Assembly: GCA_040755155.1 (NCBI GenBank)
Contig: JBFMBP010000030.1
Span: forward strand, 1-46,619
DNA length: 46,619 nt
Direction of reading: 5' to 3'
Source of the DNA: Candidatus Omnitrophota bacterium
Lineage (GTDB): Bacteria > Hinthialibacterota > Hinthialibacteria > Hinthialibacterales > Hinthialibacteraceae
The notes beneath the pieces were generated by a model. The model was not told the origin of the DNA, made no database searches, and saw only the letters and a program-made list of their open reading frames with translations. Shown here piece after piece: positions 1 to 8,882 of the stretch. Made by a program: the position numbers and the translations under genes. The number at the start of each line of letters is the position of its first letter. Position 1 is the stretch's first letter.

Positions 1-1
1 G

Positions 2-952
2 CGATTGGACAACGGCGATATTCTGGCGGCGATGGATCAATTCGGCCCCGGCGCGCCTCGCTCTTCGGCAACGGGGAGAAATAATATGGGCCTTCTTTTC
101 CGGTCTAAGAATAACGGCGAAACCTGGACCAAGCCCATAGATGCGGAAACCGGGCTTCTCTTTTCCGGAACGGGAGGCCAGCCCGACGGCCCTAACTACC
201 ATTGCGCTCCCATGCCCGTTGTCGATCATAAGGGACGCCTTTATCGCGCCTTCGAGAATTGCGCTCCGCCCAGCTGGCCGGCGGGATTCCGCGCTTTGGT
301 TATTTCGGCGGATGCGGACGCCGATCTGCTCAAAGCCTCCTCTTGGATCATGAGCAACCACTTGATCTACGACCAGGAGACCGATCCGCCCGAATTCGCC
401 AAGGGCGCGGAACATCTTCCCGGCGGCAAAGCGGCGGGATGGCTGGAAGGCAACATCATCATCGCTCCCGACGGACGCATGTTCGATATTCTGCGCGCCA
501 ATTCCCTGCCCGTCGCCGACCGCGCCGCGATGGTTCTCGTGGAGGATGAAGGGGGGAAAGTCAGTTTCGATCCCAAGACCGGCTTCATCGAATTTCCCGG
601 CGGCATGTCGAAATTCTCCATCCGCCGCGATCCCCAAACCGGCGTTTATTGGACTCTCGCCAATAACAATACCAATCCCGCCAATCCGCGGCAGCGCAAC
701 GTTTTGTCGCTCTATTCTTCACGCGATTTGCGTTCCTGGAAGCATCAGGAAACGCTGCTGGAGGATAAAGAGGATTTCGCGCGCATCGGAAACGATTCCA
801 AAGTGGGATTTCAATACGTCGATTTTCAGTTCGATGGCGACGACATTATTTACCTTTCGCGCACGGCTTATAACGGCGCGCATAATTACCACGACGCCAA
901 TTACATGACGTTCCACCGCATCGAAAAATTCCGCCAACGCTATGATGAATGA
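2..952 (+). CDS. Sialidase/BNR-type beta-propeller protein, 5' end outside window
   Basis: The reading frame is open from the first bases of the window, so the true start lies upstream and only about 316 C-terminal residues are seen. An Asp-box-like stretch (SKNNGETW) followed by repeated strand-rich blocks, such as NIIIAPDGRMFDILRAN and FSIRRDPQTGVYWTLANN, points to a sialidase-like six-bladed propeller. Such proteins bind or cleave glycans and are usually exported in this kind of bacterium, but any signal peptide would be outside the window. Catalytic residues cannot be assigned with confidence, so the substrate is unknown. The next gene encodes a secreted CBM9-like protein, which fits a carbohydrate context. 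Confidence 0.7.
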   Translation, partial: RLDNGDILAAMDQFGPGAPRSSATGRNNMGLLFRSKNNGETWTKPIDAETGLLFSGTGGQPDGPNYHCAPMPVVDHKGRLYRAFENCAPPSWPAGFRALVISADADADLLKASSWIMSNHLIYDQETDPPEFAKGAEHLPGGKAAGWLEGNIIIAPDGRMFDILRANSLPVADRAAMVLVEDEGGKVSFDPKTGFIEFPGGMSKFSIRRDPQTGVYWTLANNNTNPANPRQRNVLSLYSSRDLRSWKHQETLLEDKEDFARIGNDSKVGFQYVDFQFDGDDIIYLSRTAYNGAHNYHDANYMTFHRIEKFRQRYDE

Positions 953-1052
953 TGAAAAACGCCATTGCGTATGGGACGTTTCAAACGAAGGGCAGTTCGC
1001 CATTTCATTCTTCTTCATTATATAAAATAACGTATTCTTGTCGTAAATAACA

Positions 1053-1061
1053 TGATATACT
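1053..1061 (+). promoter_or_regulatory. Possible extended -10 promoter element
   Basis: TGA followed by TATACT matches an extended -10 element about 80 bp upstream of the CBM9-like gene. The -35 region (TTCTTG, 15 bp away) is weak. Only the sequence match supports this. Confidence 0.3.
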
Positions 1062-1142
1062 GATATTCCAAGAAATAGCGTATGCAATGGGGATGACAAT
1101 TTTAGCTTGGAACTTGAATAGACGAAGAAGGAGGAAAGCGCG

Positions 1143-2099
1143 ATGGGAAAGAATATTTTCATTACCGTATTAGGAATTATGCTATTGGCCTCTATTCCAG
1201 CGTTTGGGAAAAACCCGTTAGGGCCGGGGTATGCGATTTCTTTTGCCAGAGGCGTTGTCATCGACGGGAATTTTGACGATTGGAGCGGCGCGGAATGGGT
1301 GAAATACAGCGCGTCCAGCATCGGCGCGACCGGCGGCTACAATTGGAACAATCCCGAAACAGATTGTACTTTCGCCATGATGTACGACGATGAGGCGCTC
1401 TATTGCGCTGCGAAAGTCAATGACGATATCATTTCATTTAAAGAGTCTACGACGCCGTTCGAGTGGTGGACGCGGGACGGCGTTATGTGGTTCATCGATT
1501 TCACCAACAATGACGAGCAAGAAATTCTCCTCTGGCCCGATGCGTTTCAGGATTTCGAGGGCGCCAATAGCCAGAAATGGCTGCCGGGCGAAATGATCGT
1601 CGTTATCGGAGCTACGGAAGATCAGACCAGCATAAGAACCAGACGATGGTCCGTAGGAACCCGCAACGGCGACCGTTCGGATTCCTCCGATAGAACCATG
1701 GCCGATGGAACCGTAGTCCGGGGCGAAGTCAACGAGAATTGGGAAAGCAAGGTCATCATCACAGGAACGAATTATATCGTCGAAGCGAAGGTTCCTTGGA
1801 GTTCGCTGGAGAGAAGCCAATATTACAGCGATCCCGTGGGCGTCGATCCTTCCAATCCCGATAATACGGGGGGACTCACTCTTGACGAACTGGATCGGCT
1901 GGGTTGGAAACCGCTTCTTCCCAATCCCCTTGCCGGGAGTAAAATAGGTTTTACCCATTTGTGGATCGATTGCGATTTGCCAGCCGGCGGTTTCGATGCG
2001 CAAGTCATGTGGGTTGGGGATGGGGATATCGACGCCAGATGGACGGAAGCGACCTTTGCGATTCCTACTCCGGTCTTCGATTGGGATTTGTTTGAATAA
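1143..2099 (+). CDS. Secreted CBM9-like carbohydrate-binding protein
   Basis: The protein has 318 residues. Residues 1-22 form a clear Sec signal peptide (lysine, hydrophobic core, AFG cleavage region). From residue 38 it reads VVIDGNFDDWSGAEW, the hallmark opening of the CBM9_1-like (DOMON-related) fold seen in sugar- or haem-binding domains. Later segments such as FAMMYDDEALYCAAKVND and YIVEAKVPWSSL fit the same fold. No catalytic domain is attached, so it probably binds a saccharide outside the cytoplasm. A strong AGGAGG lies just before the ATG. The gene stands alone, and its downstream side is occupied by palindromic repeats. The ligand is unknown. Confidence 0.75.
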   Translation: MGKNIFITVLGIMLLASIPAFGKNPLGPGYAISFARGVVIDGNFDDWSGAEWVKYSASSIGATGGYNWNNPETDCTFAMMYDDEALYCAAKVNDDIISFKESTTPFEWWTRDGVMWFIDFTNNDEQEILLWPDAFQDFEGANSQKWLPGEMIVVIGATEDQTSIRTRRWSVGTRNGDRSDSSDRTMADGTVVRGEVNENWESKVIITGTNYIVEAKVPWSSLERSQYYSDPVGVDPSNPDNTGGLTLDELDRLGWKPLLPNPLAGSKIGFTHLWIDCDLPAGGFDAQVMWVGDGDIDARWTEATFAIPTPVFDWDLFE

Positions 2100-2110
2100 C
2101 GCATATTACG

Positions 2111-2211
2111 CAATTCCATTTCCCTCGCCCTCTGGGAGAGGGTTAGGGTGAGGGACTAAGTTCAATAATATCAACCCTCACCTAACCTCTCCCAATCTTG
2201 GGAGAGGAATT
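2111..2211. repeat. About 100-bp palindromic dispersed element, family A, copy 1
   Basis: The element starts with AATTCC and ends with GGAATT. Each arm carries an inner hairpin (CTCTGGGAGAG on the left, TCTCCCAATCTTGGGAGA on the right), and the arms (GGTTAGGGTGAGGG and CCCTCACCTAACC) pair with one another. A nearly identical element lies inverted at 33323-33418, and related pieces lie at 46479-46619. It has no coding capacity and resembles a REP/MITE-type element. Confidence 0.8.
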
Positions 2212-2306
2212 GTAGACACGGCAAATTCCTTGAAAAATGGCGTTCATGCGTAACATAAGTGAATAAATTTATTATCCACTATCCCGATTCATAAAAAAGA
2301 ATGATG

Positions 2307-2350
2307 TATGGCGGGCTTTATGCGAAACACAGCCCGCCATATTCTACAAT
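2307..2350. repeat. Short hairpin repeat, family B, copy 1
   Basis: ATGGCGGGCT (2308-2317) pairs perfectly with AGCCCGCCAT (2331-2340) and is followed by ATTCTACAAT. The same plan (GGTGGGCT, AAAGCGAAGCGT, AGCCCACC, with a flanking CTAC) recurs at 11129-11163, degenerately at 25297-25335, and at 42400-42439. Confidence 0.65.
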
Positions 2351-2396
2351 ACGATAAATAGATAATCTCTCGCAATGATTCGCATTGAATCCAAGC

Positions 2397-3557
2397 ATGA
2401 AGATAAAAGTTTTGCGCATCATCGCCCGTTTGAACGTCGGCGGCCCCGCCATTCACGTCATTCTGCTGACGGCGGGGCTTGATAAGGAAAAGTACGAAAC
2501 GGTTCTCGTCTCCGGCGTGGAAGGCCCTGATGAAGGGAATATGTACGCGCTGGCGGAGGAAAAAGGCGTCAAGCCGGTTATCGTTCCCAACTTAGGCCGC
2601 GAGCTCAATCCCATCCGCGATATTCTTACGTTATGGAAATTGTACCGGCTTATCCGCCGGGAACGCCCCGACATCGTCCACACCCACACGGCCAAGGCGG
2701 GAACCGTAGGCCGCCTCGCCGCCCTGTTGGCGGGAACGCCGATCATCGTCCACACCTTCCATGGCCATGTTCTGCACGGCTATTTCGGAAAAGCGAAGAC
2801 GGCGTTTTTCCGCACTGTCGAGCGTTTTCTTGCCCGCTGTTCCAGCGCCGTCATCGCCGTCAGCGAATCCTGCCGCAACGACCTCATCCATTACGGCATC
2901 GGCGGCGAGGATCGCGTCATCGCCATTCCCCTCGGCTTGGAATTGGAGCGTTTTCGCCGCGATCCCGAACCGCACCGCAGCGAAGTCCGCCGGGAATTAG
3001 GCATCCCACTCGGCGCCTTCGCCGTCGGCATGATCGCGCGCATGGTTCCTATCAAACGCCACGAGGACCTCTTCCACGCCATTCCCAACGTGTTGGAAAA
3101 ATTTCCCGACGCCTATTTCGTCAATGTTGGCGACGGCGAATTGAAGCCGCAACTCGTCGCTCTGGCGCAGCAATTAGGTATTGCGAACCGCTGCCTCTTC
3201 CCCGGCTTCCGCGAAGATCAAGAGCGCATTTACGCCGCAATGGATTTGACCGTCCTGACATCCGCCAACGAGGGGCTGCCAGTGGCCGTTATCGAGTCGC
3301 TTTCGTCGGGAACGCCCGTCGTCGCCACCCGCGTCGGCGGCGTGCCCGAATTGGTGCGGGACGGGGAGACGGGCTACATCGTGGAGCCGGGAAATCCCGA
3401 TTCCATCGCCGAGGGATTGCTCAAAGCCATCGCCGATCCCGCCAAAACCGCCGCTATGGGGCGGCTTGCGCAAGAGGAAACCATCCGCAAATATTCCATC
3501 CAGCGGCTGATTCGAGATATCGAGGAATTTTATGGAAAATTATTGCAGGGGAAATAA
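2397..3557 (+). CDS. Glycosyltransferase family 4 (GT-B fold)
   Basis: This is a retaining GT-B glycosyltransferase of about 386 residues. The N-terminal Rossmann-like half opens with MKIKVLRIIARLNVGGPAIH and has the polysaccharide-type HTHTAKAGTVGR block near residue 96, followed by HTFHGHVLHGYF. The C-terminal half carries NEGLPVAVIESLSSGTPVV with the E-x7-E nucleotide-sugar motif and the GGVPELV loop. The protein should act at the inner membrane face in exopolysaccharide, capsule or O-antigen assembly. No other polysaccharide genes adjoin it, so the acceptor is unknown. An upstream TTG at 2385 is possible, but the ATG at 2397 gives the usual family N-terminus. Confidence 0.88.
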   Translation: MKIKVLRIIARLNVGGPAIHVILLTAGLDKEKYETVLVSGVEGPDEGNMYALAEEKGVKPVIVPNLGRELNPIRDILTLWKLYRLIRRERPDIVHTHTAKAGTVGRLAALLAGTPIIVHTFHGHVLHGYFGKAKTAFFRTVERFLARCSSAVIAVSESCRNDLIHYGIGGEDRVIAIPLGLELERFRRDPEPHRSEVRRELGIPLGAFAVGMIARMVPIKRHEDLFHAIPNVLEKFPDAYFVNVGDGELKPQLVALAQQLGIANRCLFPGFREDQERIYAAMDLTVLTSANEGLPVAVIESLSSGTPVVATRVGGVPELVRDGETGYIVEPGNPDSIAEGLLKAIADPAKTAAMGRLAQEETIRKYSIQRLIRDIEEFYGKLLQGK

Positions 3558-3628
3558 GGATTTTTTACAACGAACGCAACGTATACGGGCGAGCGCCTTT
3601 AAAAAGATTTTTCCGTAAAATCTATGTT

Positions 3629-6055
3629 TCATTCGCCTTTTTTGGGCGGCAACGATAAGGTTATTTCCCAATTTTTATTGGATTCGGTATATACGAAGAA
3701 TTTTTGAATTTCGCCATGATATACATGTTTAACGAACAGATGGCAATAGGAAGAGGGCATATTCTTAAAAACGGCAACTCCGTCTTCCAAACTGACGGCT
3801 TTTTTTTCGAATATCGATAAACCGCCGAATAGATGCAGCGTAACGCCTTGAATAGAACATACGGCGATGGATATCGGTTCGTTAGTCTGAGCGTCGATAA
3901 TTCGCATGGAAAGATTGGAATTAGCGGCATACCGCTCAAGAAGAATTTCTACTTCCATAAATTGGGATGGATTATCCCGCAGATCGAAAGGCTTCGAAAA
4001 ACCGACGCTAGTCTCTCCACCAGCAACGATCAAAAAGGGTCCTTGGCTTTCATCGATGTTCTTAAAGTAAACTACGGAAGAATCGATATCGCGCATTTCC
4101 TGGATATGACCCAAATTATTGGCATTCACAAGATAAGCGCATAATTTTTGCATCCCATCATTATTGATGAATACTGCTTTCACGGCTCCTTGATAGGGAA
4201 TCATATTTACAACGATTGTTTCGAAAATCGGCAAATCGCTTAAAGGATGGATGTAAGTTTTATAATTGCGATGATGGGCGGCGAGTTGGCTGTTTTCGTT
4301 AATGTCCATTTCCCTTACTTCGAGCTGAAAGGTTCCGTCCGGCGTGGATTCCGTGAATCCAAACGACTGCGTTCCATCCGTTATGCTTAAGCGCGCGCCG
4401 TGAATCGGATTTTGGTCTGGATCGACCGCAAGGCCATGCATAAGGACTTTTGGGGCGTCGTCCTTTTCGACGAAAATTGGGAGTTCCATCGTTCTATCGG
4501 CGGCGATTCCAAACGACTGCGGCGATAGAACCTTATATCCTTCCAATTCGGGCAAGTAGCTGCCTTCGGGAAGTTGGATTTCTACATAACCGTTCTTGTC
4601 GGTAATCGATTTCCAGGATAATTCTTTCTGATCTCTATGCGCGTAAGGAAAAAACTGGACAGGCTGTTCGATTTGCGGTTCTTTGGAACGAAAATCCCTA
4701 ACCGTCGCTTTCAACCATCCCATTGGTTGATTCAGTACAATATAAATCGGTTCGGAGGAATGGCGGCTGCGCGCATTGGCGATTTCTCGATATCCGAAGC
4801 CGTGAATGGGATGAACGGCGGAAAGAAGCAAATCTTCACGCCCTTTCTCGCGCTTATCTACGATATATTGAAATTCGCCATTCGCGCTGGATAATGCGCT
4901 CGATTCCAATGGCGTTCCCGACGGCGATCTTTGACCCTTCAATCCGCCGCGAACGACGGCGCCGGATACGGGACGGCGCTTTGAATCGATGACAACGCCG
5001 CCAATGAAGAAGGATGGATCTAATTGAAAATTTACTTCTGCGCTGGTTTGAGTTGGCGTTAGCTTAACGCGAGGAAAGAGAGCATCGAGTTTTTCCGTTC
5101 CTTCATAAGAAATATCGCTTACAAGCCAATCCTTTCCTGCATTGATATGGACAAAGTAATCGTCCAGCCGAAGGTTTTGAAAAACATAGCGTCCTTCTTG
5201 GTTGGTGAAGGTTTTATCTAAATAGTTATGTTTCGTCGATCCATAAAGTTCGATGGTTGCGTTAGGAATAACGCGATTCGCCGCATTCAAGGCGCGTCCG
5301 TAGATCAATCCTTGCCTTCCATTCAGCGTAATTGTATATAGGTTAGGATTTTGTACAATGCGGATTGTTTCTTGGGTCGAATCGGCGTACATCGGGTGAG
5401 AGGCGGAAAGAGAATATTCGCCCGGTTTCGGCAATGCAATTTCGGCTTTCCCTTCACCGTCCGTTTGGATATCGCTTAAGAAAATCCCGCCGACGCTTGA
5501 TCGCAGGCTTACATTGGCGCCGGGAACGGGAATATGAGCGTTGGACTCCACTCGAAGAGAAAGCCATAAGGTTTGTTTTAGTTCGATTTCAATATCTAAA
5601 TCGCTTTCCTTGACGAAAAATTCCTTGCAAGTCGAAACGTATCCGCTGGCGGACGCGATGATGGAGTAGCGGCGATCCTTATAAAGAGATTCATGCCTCC
5701 ATTGCGCATCGCCGTTGGAGGATGATTTTTTTACCGTTGTGGCCGAAAGAATTTCGTTCTCATAGAATGATATGCTAACATCGCAATCTGCGCAGGGAGG
5801 AATCAAACGCAGGACGGCCTTCAATACGAAAGATTTTTCTGGAGCCGTTGCAAGCGCCGCGTCATTATTATCCGCTTGAACGTCCAAAGAGCGCTCGGCA
5901 GCGGCTCCCGCGATCGGGAAATCCGTCTTCGCTATGGCATGATGCCTGAAATCCGGCTTATCATTTTCCCAAGGCATGGAATGCAAAGTTAGATAGACAA
6001 AGAATCCAAGCAGAGAGAAAAAGATTACAAAGAAGATAAGAAGCCGCCGTTTCAT
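3629..6055 (-). CDS. Membrane-anchored protein with repeated carboxypeptidase-regulatory-like domains
   Basis: The protein has 808 residues. A short basic start and a hydrophobic stretch (residues 5-24) form a signal anchor, so the rest should be extracytoplasmic. At least three blocks follow the carboxypeptidase D regulatory-like (Ig-like) pattern of strand, P-x-x-A/G-A-x-V, then D/N-x-G-x-F/Y: LIYGRALNAANRVIPNATIELYG, GVVIDSKRRPVSGAVVRGG and LAVDPDQNPIHGARLSITDG. No catalytic domain is visible. Such proteins often act as surface scaffolds or adhesins. It is the last gene of the reverse operon starting at 8840, 58 bp after the preceding gene. Its function is unknown. Confidence 0.75.
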   Translation of the reverse strand: MKRRLLIFFVIFFSLLGFFVYLTLHSMPWENDKPDFRHHAIAKTDFPIAGAAAERSLDVQADNNDAALATAPEKSFVLKAVLRLIPPCADCDVSISFYENEILSATTVKKSSSNGDAQWRHESLYKDRRYSIIASASGYVSTCKEFFVKESDLDIEIELKQTLWLSLRVESNAHIPVPGANVSLRSSVGGIFLSDIQTDGEGKAEIALPKPGEYSLSASHPMYADSTQETIRIVQNPNLYTITLNGRQGLIYGRALNAANRVIPNATIELYGSTKHNYLDKTFTNQEGRYVFQNLRLDDYFVHINAGKDWLVSDISYEGTEKLDALFPRVKLTPTQTSAEVNFQLDPSFFIGGVVIDSKRRPVSGAVVRGGLKGQRSPSGTPLESSALSSANGEFQYIVDKREKGREDLLLSAVHPIHGFGYREIANARSRHSSEPIYIVLNQPMGWLKATVRDFRSKEPQIEQPVQFFPYAHRDQKELSWKSITDKNGYVEIQLPEGSYLPELEGYKVLSPQSFGIAADRTMELPIFVEKDDAPKVLMHGLAVDPDQNPIHGARLSITDGTQSFGFTESTPDGTFQLEVREMDINENSQLAAHHRNYKTYIHPLSDLPIFETIVVNMIPYQGAVKAVFINNDGMQKLCAYLVNANNLGHIQEMRDIDSSVVYFKNIDESQGPFLIVAGGETSVGFSKPFDLRDNPSQFMEVEILLERYAANSNLSMRIIDAQTNEPISIAVCSIQGVTLHLFGGLSIFEKKAVSLEDGVAVFKNMPSSYCHLFVKHVYHGEIQKFFVYTESNKNWEITLSLPPKKGE

Positions 6056-6113
6056 CTTGGAACGATATCCTCACTCCCTAGAAAAATGCCTTAACGAAAT
6101 TATCCCAGAACCT

Positions 6114-6995
6114 TCAATTCTTATTATTCTTAACCTTGGTTCGGTCTCTCGTATTTCCGGGTATATAATCGCCGTTTGCAGGAGGATTCGGCGTTTGTGG
6201 CCGATTTCGATTAATGGCGAAAAGCTCGTACTTTCCCGACTTCCAAGATTCAAGGCAACTATCGCTTTCAAGATGTTTGATTGTGCCTTGCAAAGAAGCG
6301 CATTCGGATTTTTTCGCCATTTGTACGATATTAGAGTATTTATTGTCTCCTGTAGCAAAGTAAAGAAATCCAGCAAACTGAACGCATAAATGAGTATGAG
6401 ACTGAACATAGGCAATCAACATTTGCTGATCTGGATTGAGAGATTGGATCGGCTGCGCCGCCAAATCGCTTACGCCGAAATACTGATACCACTGGTTGAC
6501 ATCGATAGGATTGCTTTCCGCAAAAAAGCGCTCTGCGAATGTTAAAATTTTCTGCTTAAGCGTTTCGTTTTTAAAGAAATTAGGGCCTACTAGGTGAAGA
6601 ATTGTATTAAGACATCCCGATTTAGCTTCAATGATTTTCTTGGAGTAAGATTTTTCTTTTCTTTCCATAAATGAAACAAAAGGATCGATCAAATCTGCGG
6701 GATCCTCATCGACTTTTTTTGCGGAATACAACAAAACCGCATCGCTCCAGAAATCCGAAAATTCAACATCCTTTAGCAAGCCTTCGGCGAAAGCGACTGG
6801 ATCGATGCCTTTCTTTTCTAATAAACGACTGCGGTTATAGAATTCTTGGTTAATAATACCTTCGCTCTCATCCAGATATCGATTTAACCAACCGGCTACC
6901 TGACTTTTTGCAATTTGCGTTTCTTGCGGATAAGCGGCGTAAGAGAAAAGTATGGAAATAATAGAATTTAAAAGTATTACGTGAATGTAATTCAT
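6114..6995 (-). CDS. Secreted protein of unknown function, paralogue 2
   Basis: The protein has 293 residues, with a signal peptide up to about residue 21 (AAYPQ) and a mostly helical body. I do not recognise the family. It is the same length as the next gene upstream (7026-7907) and clearly homologous. Shared blocks include SQVAGWLNRYLDE, GIDPVAFAEG, YFGVSDLAAQPIQSL and NPDQQMLIA. Both end in the same Asn/Pro-rich basic tail (ANGDYIPGNTRDRTKVKNN). The spacing of 30 bp and 58 bp to its neighbours and the common strand imply one operon with the HEWGH protein and the large anchored protein. A structural or partner role outside the cytoplasm is inference. Confidence 0.75.
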   Translation of the reverse strand: MNYIHVILLNSIISILFSYAAYPQETQIAKSQVAGWLNRYLDESEGIINQEFYNRSRLLEKKGIDPVAFAEGLLKDVEFSDFWSDAVLLYSAKKVDEDPADLIDPFVSFMERKEKSYSKKIIEAKSGCLNTILHLVGPNFFKNETLKQKILTFAERFFAESNPIDVNQWYQYFGVSDLAAQPIQSLNPDQQMLIAYVQSHTHLCVQFAGFLYFATGDNKYSNIVQMAKKSECASLQGTIKHLESDSCLESWKSGKYELFAINRNRPQTPNPPANGDYIPGNTRDRTKVKNNKN

Positions 6996-7025
6996 AGTAT
7001 TTATCGGGAGATATTCCCAAAACCT

Positions 7026-7907
7026 TCAATTCTTATTATTCTTAACCTTGGTTCGGTCTCTCGTATTTCCGGGTATATAATCGCCGTTTGCAGGAGGATT
7101 CGGCGTCTTTGGCCGATTTCGATTCATGGCGAAAATCTCATACTCTCCCGACTTCCAAGATTCAAGGCAACTATCGGTTTCAAGAAAAATGGCTGTTCTA
7201 CTGACAGAAGGACATTCGGATTTTTTCGCTGCCTGTAGGATTTTTTCATACTTTTCATCTCCAGTAGCATAATATAAATATCCAGCGAACTTGACGCCCA
7301 TACTTGCATGAGACTGAACCCACGCAATTAGCATTTGCTGATCTGGATTGAGAGATTGGATTGGCTGCGCCGCCAAATCGCTTACGCCAAAATAATGGTA
7401 CCATTGATTGATGTCTATAGGATCGCTTTCCGTGAAAAAGCGATCCGCGAAAGTAAATATTTTCTGCTTAAGCGCTTCGTTTTTTAAGAAATTTGGTCCA
7501 ATAAGTTGTTTAATAATATTTAGGCACTCCGATTTCGCTCTAATGATTTCCAAAGGATAGTATTTTTCTTTTCGTTCCATAAACGCAACTAAAGGGTCAA
7601 TCAAAGTTTCGGGGGCCTCATCAACCTTTTTTGCAGCATATAACCATACTGCATCATCCCAGAAATCCGAAAATTCTATGTCTTTGAGCATACCCTCGGC
7701 GAAAGCGACGGGATCGATGCCTTTTTTTTCTAACAAACGGCTGCGGTAATAGAATTCTTGAGTCGCAATGCCTTCATTTTCATCCAGATAACGATTCAAC
7801 CAGCCTGCTACCTGGCTTTTTGAGATTTGCGTTTCTTGCGGATATACAGCGATTGCGACAAATAAACTTGTAAATAGGAACATTTGATAAATCCATAAAC
7901 GTTTCAT
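7026..7907 (-). CDS. Secreted protein of unknown function, paralogue 1
   Basis: The protein has 293 residues, with a signal peptide of about 22 residues (hydrophobic core, then AVYPQE). It is a tandem duplicate of 6114-6995 of exactly equal length. The two diverge moderately along most of their length, but the last 84 bases around the 3' end are identical in both. No enzyme motif was found. It starts 27 bp after the HEWGH protein gene, so the two are probably co-transcribed. The duplication with divergence may mean the two products form a heterologous pair, but this cannot be tested from the sequence alone. Confidence 0.75.
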   Translation of the reverse strand: MKRLWIYQMFLFTSLFVAIAVYPQETQISKSQVAGWLNRYLDENEGIATQEFYYRSRLLEKKGIDPVAFAEGMLKDIEFSDFWDDAVWLYAAKKVDEAPETLIDPLVAFMERKEKYYPLEIIRAKSECLNIIKQLIGPNFLKNEALKQKIFTFADRFFTESDPIDINQWYHYFGVSDLAAQPIQSLNPDQQMLIAWVQSHASMGVKFAGYLYYATGDEKYEKILQAAKKSECPSVSRTAIFLETDSCLESWKSGEYEIFAMNRNRPKTPNPPANGDYIPGNTRDRTKVKNNKN

Positions 7908-7934
7908 TGATTTATCCTTTCTTTATGCCTTCGA

Positions 7935-8840
7935 TTAGTAATTTTGATCCCAACGGAAGGAGTTATAATATGGATTAAGCCACGGATATTTTTCAAATCG
8001 CCAATTCCAATCGCCATCCCAACCGCACCTTCCATCCCAGTGCATGATATTCCAATTAAAGCAGGATTGTTCTATACGATTTTGGGTTGCATATACATAT
8101 TCGCCATAATGATATCCCTCAAATGGAGGAGCGGGTGGGGTTCTTTCACTTGGCCATTGATACATGCCCGTATCATTTACTGTAAGAGATGGAAAATAAG
8201 GTTCGTAAGTGTGTCCCCATTCGTGAAGAAAAACTTTGGCTGCATAGGGAGCGCTAACGCTCACAATATTGTACTTTCTGATCAAAGACAGTCTGCTACA
8301 AGGTTTTGTAATCCCGGCATAGAGTATTTGGATATAGATATCAGCGACTCCCACTACTCGATACGTGCTTTCAGGGACGCTGCCGCGAGTCGCAGTGTCC
8401 CAAGCATTTATGTCATTTACATCCCTGATTATAGCATTCGCCAAATCGGAATTGATATGACAACCGGTTGAACAAAAGAAGGCGCAGACTCCCCACGTAT
8501 CGCTCCAGGGCGCTCCATTCGTCCAGGGCGTTGCATTATCAGCCTTAAAAAAGGGGGCTGTTGCCAATCCAATTGTAACTACGTCTACCGTTTGCGCAAA
8601 AACATCCAAGGCGGGGACAATCGTATTTTCCCAATAATCTTGCGTTATTCCAAGACCTAATGACGGCCACCAAAGTTCGATGTATTCGTCTCTTGTATTC
8701 GAATACTCGCAAAAACCATTAATGCCTATGTACCCAGGAGGAACTCCAAATGCTGGGGGACTAATTAAGGGGATGGCGATTAGAGCCATAAAACAAAGCC
8801 TTTGAATAGAATCAATGGTTTTGGCGATAGAAATACGCAT
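7935..8840 (-). CDS. Secreted putative zinc metalloprotease (HEWGH), Trp-rich
   Basis: The protein has 301 residues. The N-terminus (residues 12-32) is a Sec signal ending PPAFG. The mature part has paired cysteines (C119, C123, C127, C181, C260, C272) and many aromatic residues. VFLHEWGHTYEPYF (HExxH at 206-210) is the classic zincin zinc site. A later NIMH (264-267) could serve as a Met-turn, as in metzincins, but the expected third zinc ligand is not at the usual spacing. It is the first gene of the reverse operon down to 3629. A good promoter and 16-bp tandem repeats lie just upstream. A peptidase role is inferred from the motif only, and no known family was recognised. Confidence 0.6.
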   Translation of the reverse strand: MRISIAKTIDSIQRLCFMALIAIPLISPPAFGVPPGYIGINGFCEYSNTRDEYIELWWPSLGLGITQDYWENTIVPALDVFAQTVDVVTIGLATAPFFKADNATPWTNGAPWSDTWGVCAFFCSTGCHINSDLANAIIRDVNDINAWDTATRGSVPESTYRVVGVADIYIQILYAGITKPCSRLSLIRKYNIVSVSAPYAAKVFLHEWGHTYEPYFPSLTVNDTGMYQWPSERTPPAPPFEGYHYGEYVYATQNRIEQSCFNWNIMHWDGRCGWDGDWNWRFEKYPWLNPYYNSFRWDQNY

Positions 8841-8882
8841 GGAAACGCCTCCTAATTATTTAAATATGTCTAATTTTACAGA

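Noticed and set aside
719-1321. A reverse 200-codon frame across the first intergenic region
   Set aside because: It overlaps the sialidase-like and CBM9-like genes antisense, and the intergenic part alone shows no protein-like pattern or ribosome site.
2633-3658. A 341-codon forward frame overlapping the glycosyltransferase gene
   Set aside because: The product is an Arg/Pro/His-rich shadow in another frame of a clearly conserved gene.
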